From assembly GCF_009764645.1 (NCBI RefSeq), contig NZ_RWIM01000143.1, positions 1 through 42,470 of the forward strand: 42,470 nucleotides of DNA, written 5' to 3'. Below, one piece after another: positions 8,715-16,883 of this stretch. The notes under the pieces were generated by a model that was not told where the DNA came from, searched no databases, and saw only the letters and a list, made by a program, of their open reading frames with translations. The stretch is from Pseudomonas sp. PB106. GTDB taxonomy: Bacteria > Pseudomonadota > Gammaproteobacteria > Pseudomonadales > Pseudomonadaceae. A program made the translations under genes and the position numbers. How positions within the stretch are numbered: position 1 is the first letter of the stretch; the number at the start of each line of letters is the position of its first letter.

Positions 8715-8875
8715 CATTGCTGCAAAAGTCATCCGATTGGTCAGCTTTCATGCTGTTAGCAAGAGCTGGGCCAAGGCTTTCGAAAAGCAAAAAAACGCCC
8801 GTTCGGCTGCTGAAAAACAGTCGATTGAGCGTGTTTTCGGGATGCCTCGGTACTGACCGGGGCCGGGATAAGTTG

Positions 8876-8911
8876 GCCCGTCGGTCAGGAATTAAATCCG
8901 GGCTTTTTTTT
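8876..8911 (+). terminator. Rightward hairpin with 8-T tract
   Basis: GCCCG (8876-8880) pairs with CGGGC (8899-8903) across an 18-base loop, followed by eight T (8904-8911). No rightward protein gene precedes it. It could end a small RNA or antisense transcript. Confidence 0.5.
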
Positions 8912-9016
8912 AGACCGAATTCAAGAGGCCGCGGAGAATACTGACTCCTCGGCCAGCTCTCAAGTGCCCCGCAACAGAGCACCGACGACAGGTATGGGGC
9001 ACGGTTGCGGGCCATC

Positions 9017-9802
9017 TTAAAAGTGCACCTTCACCAGCAGGCTGGCGGTGTTCTGATTGGTGTCGAAGTTGTGCGTGTTTTCGACGCCGTATTTGTTTTT
9101 CCAGTAGCTGTATTCGGTGCCGACGTACAGCTGCTTCTGGCTCCAGCCCAAGGCTTTGCCCAGGTCGTATTTGATCTGAGGATTGATGTGCAGGTTGGCG
9201 TGATAGGTGCCACGCGAGTTCTCGTCATTGTCGACCACCCAGTCGAGGTAGCCGTCGATCAGCACATCGGAATTGCCGAGGGGAAAACTGTACGACCAGC
9301 CGGGGGTGATCTGCCAGACGCCGTCGCCGGGGCGCGGGCCTTCGGTCTGGCGGCGGAAGATGTTCAGGGTCACATAGTTGAAGCCGGGCACCTTGAGGTC
9401 GAAGCCAGGGCCGATCAGGTAGGCCTCACTGTCGCCTTCGCCGTACTCGTAGGTCATGGCGAGCAAGACGTCTTTGATCGGGCCGAATTCGAGTTTCTGG
9501 TCGAAGATCTTGCCGAACGAAAAACGCGGGGTGAATTCGCCGTAGAAGGCGTGCGGACCTTTGTTCGCATCTTCCTTGCCGTTGTAGAAAATCTTGTCGA
9601 CGAACAGGAAGTTGTCGCCGTATTTCCACTTGTCGGCGTGCTCGAAGGTGAGCGTTTGCTGGATCGATGGGTTGATGGCGAAATTCTTGCCGTACAGATA
9701 GCTGAGGCTGTTGGTCTGCCACAGCAGGAGATCGCCGGCCATGGCCTGACTCGCGGCCAGCAGGCCACCGCTTAACAGCACATTTGTCTGTGTACGAATC
9801 AT
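9017..9802 (-). CDS. Tsx-like nucleoside-specific outer-membrane channel (copy 2)
   Basis: A paralogue of the gene at 7858, with the same 261-residue length. The signal peptide ends near ASQAMA (about residue 22). The barrel repeats the copy-1 pattern (LSYLYGKNFAINP, EFGPIKDVLLAMTY, WQITPGWSY) and ends in VHF with a terminal Phe. I chose the ATG at 9802 because it directly precedes a signal peptide; the frame stays open to 9892, but the extra 30 residues are polar and unlike a leader. A REP element and the urate permease lie upstream. A role as outer-membrane port for purines or nucleosides is inferred from family and context. Confidence 0.88.
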   Translation of the reverse strand: MIRTQTNVLLSGGLLAASQAMAGDLLLWQTNSLSYLYGKNFAINPSIQQTLTFEHADKWKYGDNFLFVDKIFYNGKEDANKGPHAFYGEFTPRFSFGKIFDQKLEFGPIKDVLLAMTYEYGEGDSEAYLIGPGFDLKVPGFNYVTLNIFRRQTEGPRPGDGVWQITPGWSYSFPLGNSDVLIDGYLDWVVDNDENSRGTYHANLHINPQIKYDLGKALGWSQKQLYVGTEYSYWKNKYGVENTHNFDTNQNTASLLVKVHF

Positions 9803-9855
9803 CTGTTGCTCCCTCTTGTTTTTATTGTTTGAGGCGCAGAGCTTTTTTTGCCCTT

Positions 9856-9959
9856 TGTAGGAGTGAGCCTGCTCGCGATCGCGGTGTGACATTCAACACA
9901 TCTGTTGACTGAAAAAACGCTATCGTCGGAACGCCGCCCGGAGCAGGCTCACTCCTACA
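9856..9959. repeat. REP pair, GTAGGAGTGAGCCTGCTC class
   Basis: The arms TGTAGGAGTGAGCCTGCTC (9856-9874) and GAGCAGGCTCACTCCTACA (9941-9959) are perfect complements over 19 bases with a 66-base centre. This class occurs only here in the window. The element separates the permease gene from the copy-2 Tsx-like gene. Confidence 0.85.
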
Positions 9960-9978
9960 GGGGGATACCGGTGTTGCT

Positions 9979-11337
9979 TTAGTGCTGGTGTGCGTGGCAG
10001 TCGTTGATCGCCGCGCGCTCTTTGCCGCCGAGAATGTTGAACAGCAGGTTCAGCGTCAGCGCGCTGAGCGTTGCCATCGCGATGCCGCTGTGGGTAATCG
10101 GGCTCATCCACAGCGGCAAATGCGCGAAGAACTCAGGGCGCACCACCGGGATCAGGCCCATGCCGATGCTCACCGCGACCAGCAACTGGTTGCGACGGTC
10201 ACCGATGTCGGCTTCTTGCAGAATCTTGATGCCGGTGGCCGCGACCATGCCGAACATCGCAATGGCTGCACCGCCCAAAACCGCTGGCGGAATCGAGGCA
10301 ACGAGGAATGCGGCTTTCGGCAGCAGACTCAGGACGATCAGCAAACCACCGGCAACGATGGTCACCGAGCGGCAGCGCACGCCGGTCATCTGCACCAGGC
10401 CGATGTTCTGGGCGAACGAGGAATGGGTGAAGGTGTTGAAGAAACCGGCGACAAACGAGGCGCCGGCATCACACAGCAAGCCGCGACGCAGCATGCGCGG
10501 GCAGACTTCCTGGCCGGTGATTTTGCCCAGCGCGAGGAACATGCCGGTGGACTCAACGAAGATGATCACCACCACCAGGCACATCGACAGGATCGGCGCG
10601 AGCTCGAATTTCGGCATGCCGAAATGCAGCGGGGTAACGAATTGAATCCATGGCGCGTTGGCCATGCCACTCAGGTCGACCATGCCGATCGCGCCGCACA
10701 GGATGTAGCCGAAGCACATGCCGATCAGTACGGAAATGTTGACCCAGAAACCGCGCATGAAGCGGTGGATCAGCAGAATGGTGCCCAACACCAGCGCGGC
10801 GATGGCCAGATAAATCGGTGAGCCGAATTGTGCGGCGGCGGCACCGCCACCGGCCCAATTCACGGCCACGGGGAACAGCGACAAACCGATCGAGGTGATG
10901 ACCGTGCCGGTCACCAGGGGCGGGAAGAAGCGTACGACCTTGGACATGAACGGCGCGATGATCATGCCGAAGAAACCGGCGGCGATCGTGGCACCGAAGA
11001 TGCCTTGCAGGCCGATGCCGGGCATACCGGCCATGGCGACCATGCTGCCGACTGCGGCAAAACTGGCGCCCATCATCACCGGCATGCGAATGCCCATCGG
11101 ACCAATGCCCATGGACTGCACGATGGTGGCGACACCGGCGACCAGCAGGTCGGCGTTGATCAGGAAGGCAATTTCTTCACGACTCAGGCCAGCGGCCTGT
11201 CCAATGATCAGCGGCACCGCGATGGCACCACCGTACATCAGCAGAACATGTTGCAAACCGACCAGGATCAGTTGCAAAAGGGGCAATCGCTGAATGGCGG
11301 GTGCGTCGGGGATGCGCGCTTTGGACAGCTCGGACAT
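9979..11337 (-). CDS. NCS2-family urate/xanthine permease
   Basis: This is a predicted inner-membrane nucleobase:cation symporter of the NCS2/NAT family, 452 residues with 12-14 hydrophobic segments. The first segment carries the family QH motif (VGLQHVLLMYGG). The signature region around VVIIFVESTGMFLALGKITG supplies the conserved Glu, and the following NTFTHSSFAQNIGLVQMTGV segment fits the NAT signature. It sits at the 3' end of the urate degradation operon, so urate and/or xanthine is the probable substrate; a uracil or general purine carrier is the alternative. A REP element separates it from puuD, and an inverted repeat AACAGCTG-12-CAGCTGTT lies 33-60 bases upstream, so it may have its own promoter. 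Confidence 0.88.
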   Translation of the reverse strand: MSELSKARIPDAPAIQRLPLLQLILVGLQHVLLMYGGAIAVPLIIGQAAGLSREEIAFLINADLLVAGVATIVQSMGIGPMGIRMPVMMGASFAAVGSMVAMAGMPGIGLQGIFGATIAAGFFGMIIAPFMSKVVRFFPPLVTGTVITSIGLSLFPVAVNWAGGGAAAAQFGSPIYLAIAALVLGTILLIHRFMRGFWVNISVLIGMCFGYILCGAIGMVDLSGMANAPWIQFVTPLHFGMPKFELAPILSMCLVVVIIFVESTGMFLALGKITGQEVCPRMLRRGLLCDAGASFVAGFFNTFTHSSFAQNIGLVQMTGVRCRSVTIVAGGLLIVLSLLPKAAFLVASIPPAVLGGAAIAMFGMVAATGIKILQEADIGDRRNQLLVAVSIGMGLIPVVRPEFFAHLPLWMSPITHSGIAMATLSALTLNLLFNILGGKERAAINDCHAHQH

Positions 11338-11369
11338 GCAACACCTCGGATCTTTTTATTCTTGTGATT

Positions 11370-11397
11370 AACAGCTGCCGGGTTGCTCACAGCTGTT
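11370..11397. promoter_or_regulatory. Inverted repeat upstream of urate permease
   Basis: AACAGCTG (11370-11377) and CAGCTGTT (11390-11397) are perfect complements separated by 12 bases, 33-60 bases before the permease start. No T-tract follows on the minus strand, so an operator is more likely than a terminator for puuD. Confidence 0.35.
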
Positions 11398-11430
11398 TCT
11401 TTGCATCAGGTAAAAGCGTATTGCGGCGAT

Positions 11431-11494
11431 TCGCAGGCAAGCCCGCTCCCACAGGTCAGGCAGTGACCTTTTTGGGAGCGGGCTTGCCCGCGAA
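11431..11494. repeat. REP pair, GGGAGCGGGCTTGCCCGCGAA class
   Basis: TCGCAGGCAAGCCCGCTCCCA and its near-perfect complement flank a 20-base centre. The element lies between the puuD stop and the permease gene, inside what would otherwise be one leftward operon. Confidence 0.85.
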
Positions 11495-11505
11495 GCGTTT
11501 GTTGC

Positions 11506-12822
11506 TTAGTTGGTCTGTGCTCCCTGGGCAATCCATGCACCGATCAGGTCACGTTCCTGCTGGGTCATCTGAGTGATGTTGCCCAGTGGCATGATCTGCG
11601 TGGTGATGGCTTGCGCCTGGATGCGCGCCGCGTTCTGGCGGATTTGCTCAGGAGTGTCGAACATCACACCCGCTGGTGCAGCGCTGAACAACGGGCTGGT
11701 CGGCTTGGCCGAGTGGCAAACTGCGCAGCGTTCTTGAATCACGGTATGCACTTTGTCAAAGCCGGGACCGGCGTTGGAGGCTTGTGCCGGCGCTGCTGCC
11801 GGTGCGTCTGCGGGTGCAGCAGGTGCCGCCGCTTCAGCCGGTTTCGCGCCGCCACCCAGTGCCGTCTCCGGCAGCGGTTGGTACTCGATTTTGGCTGGCG
11901 CCTTAGCCACTTCCGGAGCGGTCGACATCGGCGTTGGGCCGGTGACGTACGCCAGCGTGATCATGCCTACCGCTGCCACTGGCAGAGTCCAGGCAAACTT
12001 GTGGCTGTCGTGACGGGTGTTGAAGTAGTGACGCACCAACACCGCCAACACTGCAATCCCGGCCAGGATCAACCAGTTGTACTGGCTGCCATAGGTGCTC
12101 GGGAAGTGGTTGCTGATCATGATGAACAGCACCGGCAGGGTGAAGTAGTTGTTGTGACGCGAACGCAGCAAGCCTTTGGCCGGCAGCGCGGGATCCGGCG
12201 TGCGGTTCTCGGCAATCGCCGCGACCAGTGCCCGTTGTGCCGGCATGATGATGCGGAACACGTTACCGACCATGATCGTGCCGATGATCGCGCCAACGTG
12301 CAGGTACGCACCACGACCGCTGAACACTTTGCTGAAGCCATACGCCGCGCCGATGATCAGCACGAACAGAATGAAGCCGAGCAGAGCAGGGCGTTTGCCC
12401 AAGGCCGAGTCGCACAGGAAGGAGTAGATGAACCAGCCGAGGAACAGCGAGCCGATACCGATGGCCACGCCTTCAGGGCCGCTCAGGGTGCTGCCCGGAG
12501 CCAGCAGGTAGAGCGTTGGGTTGGAGTAGAACACCACGCACAGCAGCGCGATACCCGACATCCAGGTGAAGTAGGCTTCCCACTTGAACCAGTGCAGGTT
12601 GTCCGGCATCGCCGGCGGGGCCAGTTTGTATTTTTCGAGGTGATAGATACCGCCACCGTGGATCGCCCACAGGTCACCGGCCAGACCGGTTTTCGGGTTG
12701 ACGCGGTTGAGGTTGTTCTCCAGCCAGACGAAGTAGAACGACGCGCCGATCCAGGCCACGCCAGTAATCATGTGAACCCAGCGCACGCTCAGGTTCAGCC
12801 ATTCCAACAGATGTGCTTCCAC
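11506..12822 (-). CDS. puuD: Membrane urate oxidase with C-terminal cytochrome c
   Basis: PuuD oxidises urate to 5-hydroxyisourate and passes electrons to its own cytochrome c and the respiratory chain, unlike soluble uricase. The 438-residue protein has about eight membrane segments in its first 290 residues (for example WVHMITGVAWIGASFYFVWL). An Ala/Pro-rich linker at about 305-350 follows, then a cytochrome c domain with heme motif CAVCH at 366-370 and a likely Met ligand in QIMPLG. The start is GTG at 12822. It is 51 bases downstream of the ureidoglycolate lyase gene and lies within the full urate-to-glyoxylate gene set, which firmly supports the role. It corresponds to PA1513-type genes in P. 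aeruginosa, by memory. Confidence 0.93.
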   Translation of the reverse strand: MEAHLLEWLNLSVRWVHMITGVAWIGASFYFVWLENNLNRVNPKTGLAGDLWAIHGGGIYHLEKYKLAPPAMPDNLHWFKWEAYFTWMSGIALLCVVFYSNPTLYLLAPGSTLSGPEGVAIGIGSLFLGWFIYSFLCDSALGKRPALLGFILFVLIIGAAYGFSKVFSGRGAYLHVGAIIGTIMVGNVFRIIMPAQRALVAAIAENRTPDPALPAKGLLRSRHNNYFTLPVLFIMISNHFPSTYGSQYNWLILAGIAVLAVLVRHYFNTRHDSHKFAWTLPVAAVGMITLAYVTGPTPMSTAPEVAKAPAKIEYQPLPETALGGGAKPAEAAAPAAPADAPAAAPAQASNAGPGFDKVHTVIQERCAVCHSAKPTSPLFSAAPAGVMFDTPEQIRQNAARIQAQAITTQIMPLGNITQMTQQERDLIGAWIAQGAQTN

Positions 12823-12873
12823 AGTCTTTACCTCTCGCCTGTCACTCTTGTTGTCGAGTGATCAGACCTTCTC

Positions 12874-13377
12874 TTATTGGTGGGGGGCGAGGATCAAACG
12901 CTCATCCTCTTTGAAAAAATGCTCATCGCAGTTATTGCCTGTGCCACTGCGATCAACCACCAGGAAGTCATCCCGCTTTTCGATCGTCAGCACCGGATGG
13001 TGCCAAACGCCGCGATGGTAATTAATGCCCTGCCTGCCGTTGGTGACGAAGGCGCGGACCAAGCCTGATACAGGTTCATCGCCAACTGGCGCGACCACGA
13101 TCAGAAAGGGGTTGCCGAGCAGCGGTATGAAAGCCTGGCTGCCCAGCGGATGGCGTTCCAGCATGCAAACGGTCAGCGGCATGTCCTGCGCGTCGGCGCG
13201 GAAGATGCTGATGATCGCGTTGTCCTCAGGCTGAGCGGTTTCGACCGTCGCCAGTTTATGGAAGCGCATGGTCGAACCGTTGTTGATCATGAAGTGATCG
13301 CTGCCGTCGGTTTCGATCACGTCACCGAAAGGGGCGAAGGCTTCTTTGGTCAGCGGTTCAATCGTTAGTGTGCGCAT
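12874..13377 (-). CDS. allA: Ureidoglycolate lyase
   Basis: The enzyme splits (S)-ureidoglycolate into glyoxylate and urea, the last step of this pathway. The 167-residue cupin-like protein has the usual AllA length and segments (EAFAPFGDVIE near residue 11, MLERHPLGSQAFIPL, YHRGVWHHPVL). The last segment holds histidines at the active site. The ATG at 13377 begins the family N-terminus MRTLTIEPL. It is preceded by a REP element and allantoicase and followed by puuD. The product glyoxylate feeds central metabolism, and the urea probably goes to urease outside the window. Confidence 0.93.
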   Translation of the reverse strand: MRTLTIEPLTKEAFAPFGDVIETDGSDHFMINNGSTMRFHKLATVETAQPEDNAIISIFRADAQDMPLTVCMLERHPLGSQAFIPLLGNPFLIVVAPVGDEPVSGLVRAFVTNGRQGINYHRGVWHHPVLTIEKRDDFLVVDRSGTGNNCDEHFFKEDERLILAPHQ

Positions 13378-13399
13378 GCTGTTCTTCTTTTCGTTGAGT

Positions 13400-13509
13400 G
13401 ATCGTTCCCACGCTCCGCGTGGGAATGCAGCCCGTGACGCTCCGCGTCACATCCAAAGCGGACGCAGAGCGTCCAGTGATGCGTTCCCACGCAGAGCGTG
13501 GGAACGATC
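13400..13509. repeat. REP cluster, GATCGTTCCCACGC class
   Basis: Outer arms GATCGTTCCCACGC...GCGTGGGAACGATC enclose further small palindromes (GTGACGCTCCGCGTCAC, GGACGCAGAGCGTCC). The same composite occurs at 28260-28367. It sits between allantoicase and ureidoglycolate lyase genes of one operon. Confidence 0.87.
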
Positions 13510-13518
13510 ATTGCGGTG

Positions 13519-14514
13519 TTATTTAGCGACCTTGCCCAGTACGCGCAGGCGGCTCACACCACCATCCGGGAACACGTTCAGGCGGATGTGGGTGATCGGG
13601 CCCAGCGCTTTGATCTGCTCGACGAAGGTGTGCTCGGCGTGCATTTCCAGCTTCTGGCTCGGCAGCAGATCGCGCCAGAACAGCGACTGGGTTTCGATCT
13701 GGCTGTCAGTGCCGCCCTTGACGAACGCGCCCTGGATCGAGCAAGTGTCCGGGTAGTTGCCTTTGAAGTGCAGGGTGTCGACGACGATCTTCTCGATCTC
13801 GCCCGGGTGACCCAGCGCGACGATGACCCAATCATTGCCTGGCGTGCGACGACGTGCAGTTTCCCAGCCGTCGCCCATGTTGATGCCACGGCCCGGGTTG
13901 AGAATGTTGCTCATGCGGCCGAAGTGTTCGTCGGAGCAGGCGAGGGCGCGGCCACCGTTGAGGGCTGCTGCCAGATCGACTTGCTCGTTGTCGCCAACCG
14001 CGGACCAGTCGCGGTGCGGCACACCGTACACACGCAGACGGGCAACACCGCCGTCCGGGTAGATGTTGAAACGCAGGTGGCTGAACGCTTGGTCGTTGCT
14101 GATTTCGTGGTAGTGGTGGCTGTTGCCCTGCAGCTCGACGGCCGACAGCACTTCAGTCCACTGGGTGTTTTCGTCCGGCTCGCCCGAGGCCAGGAAGCAC
14201 GCTTCCAGAGAGGCCGATGGCGGGAAGTTGCCGGTGAAGAATGAAGTGTCGATGTCGACGCCTTTGATCGAGCCCGGTACGCCCAGACGGATCACTGCGC
14301 TGTCGAAACCTTCGAAGCGCTTGCGGCGCGATTCCCAGCCGTCCATCCACTTGCCGTTGTCATCGAACACGCCCTCCTTCCATACGGCCGGGGTCGGTTG
14401 GAACAGACGATTGGCGTCTGCGAACCAGTCATCGGTGACCGAGATGATTTTGGTGCCCAGACGGGCGTCGGCCAGGTTGACGAACTTCTCGAAAGGTACG
14501 GCGTAAGCTTTCAT
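13519..14514 (-). CDS. alc: Allantoicase
   Basis: Allantoicase hydrolyses allantoate to (S)-ureidoglycolate and urea. The 331-residue protein has two homologous allantoicase domains, each with similar closing motifs (FNIYPDGGVARLRVYG near 172-187 and LNVFPDGGVSRLRVLG near 312-327). This internal duplication is normal for the family. DGWESRRKR and DGWETARRRTPGNDWVI mark the equivalent positions of the two domains. The ATG at 14514 gives MKAYAVPFEKF. It follows the OHCU decarboxylase gene by 87 bases and is followed by a REP element, then allA. Confidence 0.95.
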   Translation of the reverse strand: MKAYAVPFEKFVNLADARLGTKIISVTDDWFADANRLFQPTPAVWKEGVFDDNGKWMDGWESRRKRFEGFDSAVIRLGVPGSIKGVDIDTSFFTGNFPPSASLEACFLASGEPDENTQWTEVLSAVELQGNSHHYHEISNDQAFSHLRFNIYPDGGVARLRVYGVPHRDWSAVGDNEQVDLAAALNGGRALACSDEHFGRMSNILNPGRGINMGDGWETARRRTPGNDWVIVALGHPGEIEKIVVDTLHFKGNYPDTCSIQGAFVKGGTDSQIETQSLFWRDLLPSQKLEMHAEHTFVEQIKALGPITHIRLNVFPDGGVSRLRVLGKVAK

Positions 14515-14601
14515 TCTTCTTGTCTGCCTTTAATAAGTTGGCTGGGGATGCTTGCAAGACCCTGGGTACTCTCCGCGTTTGATGTACTCGGGTCAGGCTT
14601 G

Positions 14602-15117
14602 CTAAAGAGTCAGTAAACGGAACAGGGCAATCTTGTTGATCTCCGCCAGCGCGCATTTGAACTCGGTATCTTCCGAGTTGTGAATGCGCGTTTCGAACGC
14701 CGCGAGGATCTGATGCCGGTTGCTGCCTTTTACCGCCATGATGAAGGGAAACTTGAACTTGGCTTTATAGGCGTCGTTCAGCTCGGTGAAGCGCTGGAAC
14801 TCTTCGGCCGTGCATTGGTGAATACCGGCGCCAGCCTGCTCATTGGTGCTGGCTTCGGTCAATTGGCCCTGGACGGCAGCTTTGCCGGCCAGGTCCGGGT
14901 GAGCGTTGATCAGTGCCAGTTGACTGGCGTGATCGGCGCTCAACAGGATGTCGCTCATGCGCTGGTGCAGTGTTTCGATCTCGTCGATCGAAGCGTCCGC
15001 GCCCAGGTCGTAGGCCTTCTCGGCCACCCATGGCGAATGTTCGTAGATGTCGGCGAAGGCTTTGACGAAAGCGTCGCGGCTCAGGGTCGATGGTTGCAGT
15101 GTTTGAAAGCGGCTCAT
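14602..15117 (-). CDS. uraD: OHCU decarboxylase
   Basis: UraD converts 2-oxo-4-hydroxy-4-carboxy-5-ureidoimidazoline stereospecifically into S-allantoin. The product is 171 residues. Family features include FVKAFADIYEHSPWVAE near the N-terminus, INAHPDLAGKA with the catalytic His, and KFKFPFIMAVKG. I chose the ATG at 15117 (MSRFQTLQP); it shares four bases (ATGA) with the puuE stop, the mark of translational coupling, whereas the 23-codon upstream extension overlaps puuE and is not family-like. It acts directly after HIU hydrolase, encoded on the opposite strand at 16472. Confidence 0.94.
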   Translation of the reverse strand: MSRFQTLQPSTLSRDAFVKAFADIYEHSPWVAEKAYDLGADASIDEIETLHQRMSDILLSADHASQLALINAHPDLAGKAAVQGQLTEASTNEQAGAGIHQCTAEEFQRFTELNDAYKAKFKFPFIMAVKGSNRHQILAAFETRIHNSEDTEFKCALAEINKIALFRLLTL

Positions 15118-16040
15118 TTGGCGGCCTCTTGGTACGGGTGGGTTTCGTGCCAGTGACGCGCGATGTCGACGCGACGGCTGAACCACACCTGTTCATGACT
15201 TTTGGCGTATTCGATAAAGCGTTTGAGCGAAGCGAGGCGACCCGGACGGCCGATCAGGCGGCAGTGCAGACCAATCGAGAGCATCTTCGGCGCTTCGGCA
15301 CCTTCGGCGTAGAGCACGTCGAACGCGTCTTTGAGGTATTCGAAGAAGTCGTCACCCTTGTTGAAACCCTGCACTTGGGTGAAGCGCATGTCGTTGGTGT
15401 CGAGGGTGTACGGGATCACCAGATGCGGCTTGCCGGTCGGGTTGTTCGGTTCCCAGTAGGGCAGGTCGTCGTCGTAGGTGTCGCAGTCGTAGAGGAAACC
15501 ACCTTCTTCCATGACCAGGCGACGGGTGTTCGGGCCGGTGCGGCCGGTGTACCAGCCCAGTGGGCGCTCGCCGGTGATTTCGGTGAGGACGCGGATCGCT
15601 TCGAGCATGTGCTCGCGTTCCTGCGCTTCGTCCATGTACTGATAGTCGATCCAGCGGTAGCCGTGGCTGCAGATCTCGTGGCCGGCATCGACCATCGCGC
15701 GGATCACATCCGGGTGGCGCTGAGCGGCCATGGCGACGGCGAAGATGGTCAGCGGAATGTCGAATTCCTTGAACAGCTTCAGGATCCGCCAGACGCCGGC
15801 ACGGCTGCCATACTCGTAAAGCGATTCCATGCTCATGTTGCGCGCGCCTTGCAGCGGCTGAGCGGCAACCATCTCGGACAGGAAGGCTTCGGATTCTTTG
15901 TCGCCGTGCAGAATGTTGCGCTCGCCGCCTTCTTCGTAATTGAGTACGAAGGACAGGGCGATGCGGGCATTGCCCGGCCAGTGTGGGTGAGGAGGGTTAC
16001 TGCCGTAACCGATCAGGTCGCGTGGGTAGTCAGCGCTCAC
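15114..16040 (-). CDS. puuE: Allantoinase PuuE (polysaccharide-deacetylase fold)
   Basis: PuuE opens the allantoin ring to allantoate and belongs to the NodB-type carbohydrate esterase 4 fold rather than the amidohydrolase allantoinase family. The 308-residue protein shows IALSFVLNYEEGGE near residue 27, SRAGVWRILKLF, and the metal-site segment EICSHGYRWIDYQYMD. The start is GTG at 16040 (MSADYPRDLIGYG). It is the first gene of the leftward operon puuE-uraD-alc-allA-puuD-permease and overlaps uraD by four bases. Its upstream region contains two TTGTRTACAA palindromes and is shared with hiuH. Confidence 0.94.
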   Translation of the reverse strand: MSADYPRDLIGYGSNPPHPHWPGNARIALSFVLNYEEGGERNILHGDKESEAFLSEMVAAQPLQGARNMSMESLYEYGSRAGVWRILKLFKEFDIPLTIFAVAMAAQRHPDVIRAMVDAGHEICSHGYRWIDYQYMDEAQEREHMLEAIRVLTEITGERPLGWYTGRTGPNTRRLVMEEGGFLYDCDTYDDDLPYWEPNNPTGKPHLVIPYTLDTNDMRFTQVQGFNKGDDFFEYLKDAFDVLYAEGAEAPKMLSIGLHCRLIGRPGRLASLKRFIEYAKSHEQVWFSRRVDIARHWHETHPYQEAAK

Positions 16041-16123
16041 TGCAGTCTTCCTTCTTATTCGTTGACAGATTTTGTGGCGGCCTGACGGTGAGGTTGCAGG
16101 CTGGTGTCACAGCGATGGGCTGA

Positions 16124-16133
16124 TTGTATACAA
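16124..16133. promoter_or_regulatory. TTGTATACAA palindrome (operator candidate 1)
   Basis: A perfect 10-base palindrome, 84-93 bases before the puuE GTG. TGTATACA-type cores are typical of GntR/FadR-family operators. I recall that P. aeruginosa has a GntR-type gene next to its urate cluster, but none is in this window. Confidence 0.5.
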
Positions 16134-16329
16134 CTTCAATCGCAATTTGTAAGCCTGAATTTTCGCATTTTTCACCGGCTGTCATCTTTTACGGGTATTG
16201 GCTTCAGCCTGCAAGAAACCTGCCTGACCAGTCAGCTAATGGATTGAAGGTTCACTGATCAGGCGCTTTGCTGGCTGATCGGCAGTAAAGGCCCGGATGG
16301 CGGGGGTGACGTAAAAAATGTCGTTTTTA

Positions 16330-16339
16330 TTGTGTACAA
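16330..16339. promoter_or_regulatory. TTGTGTACAA palindrome (operator candidate 2)
   Basis: This matches candidate 1 at nine of ten positions and is symmetric apart from the central pair; the wider ATTGT-GT-ACAAT extends the symmetry. It lies 133-142 bases before hiuH. Confidence 0.5.
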
Positions 16340-16471
16340 TTTTTTTGAAAAGTGTCTTAATCAATCGCTCGCCGCAGCTTTTCGTGCTCCGAATCGGTGC
16401 GGTCTCCTTTTTATCTGACTTCGGGAGGCGCGAGGTCTGACTGCTTCCACGCAGGCAGGCGCGCAGAATCA

Positions 16472-16825
16472 ATGGGACGTTTGACAACACACGTTTTGGA
16501 CGCTGCACACGGTTGCCCGGGCAGTTCGATCAAGGTCGAGCTGTACCGCGTTGAAGGTTCGCAACTGGAATTGGTCGCCAGTGCCGTCACCAACAGCGAT
16601 GGCCGGGTCGATGCACCCCTGCTGCAAGGCGATGATTATCGAACCGGCGTTTATCAGGTTCAGTTCCACGCAGGCGATTACTACCGCGCCCGTGGCGTGC
16701 AGTTGCCGGAACCGGCATTTCTGGACGTGGTTGTGCTGCGCTTCGGCATCTCTGCCGAACAGGATCACTACCACGTGCCATTGCTGATTTCGCCGTACAG
16801 CTATTCCACGTACCGGGGCAGCTGA
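16472..16825 (+). CDS. hiuH: 5-hydroxyisourate hydrolase (transthyretin-related)
   Basis: HiuH hydrolyses 5-hydroxyisourate, the PuuD product, to OHCU. The 117-residue length is exact for the family. The N-terminal THVLDAAHGCPG supplies an active-site His, and the protein ends with the diagnostic YRGS tetrapeptide at 114-117. The ATG at 16472 (MGRLTTHVLD) gives this canonical protein; the frame extends upstream to 16397 without family-like sequence. There is no signal peptide, so it acts in the cytoplasm or at the inner face of the membrane. It is divergent from puuE and followed by a strong terminator. Confidence 0.95.
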   Translation: MGRLTTHVLDAAHGCPGSSIKVELYRVEGSQLELVASAVTNSDGRVDAPLLQGDDYRTGVYQVQFHAGDYYRARGVQLPEPAFLDVVVLRFGISAEQDHYHVPLLISPYSYSTYRGS

Positions 16826-16883
16826 CCCCCAAGCAGCTGCCCCCACCGGGAAGCGACTGCGCATATAGCTTCTTTGGTCTTTC

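Larger units (their letters stand above)
8644..9016. other. Intergenic region between the two Tsx-like genes
   Basis: There is no convincing gene in these 373 bases. The region holds two hairpins with T-tracts that both point rightward (8690-8714 and 8876-8911). A weaker GC-rich segment preceded by an A-run on the plus strand (8786-8806) might end the leftward copy-2 transcript. Confidence 0.6.
16041..16471. other. Divergent puuE/hiuH regulatory region
   Basis: This 431-base region has no gene that I can support. It contains two palindromes, TTGTATACAA at 16124-16133 and TTGTGTACAA at 16330-16339, about 206 bases apart. It also contains AT-rich stretches (for example 16141-16175 and 16316-16350) that could hold promoters for both directions. 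Confidence 0.7.

Noticed and set aside
13400..13509. Repeated palindromes considered as a CRISPR array
   Set aside because: There is no regular repeat-spacer spacing and no cas genes; the nested inverted arms fit REP elements, with a second copy at 28260.
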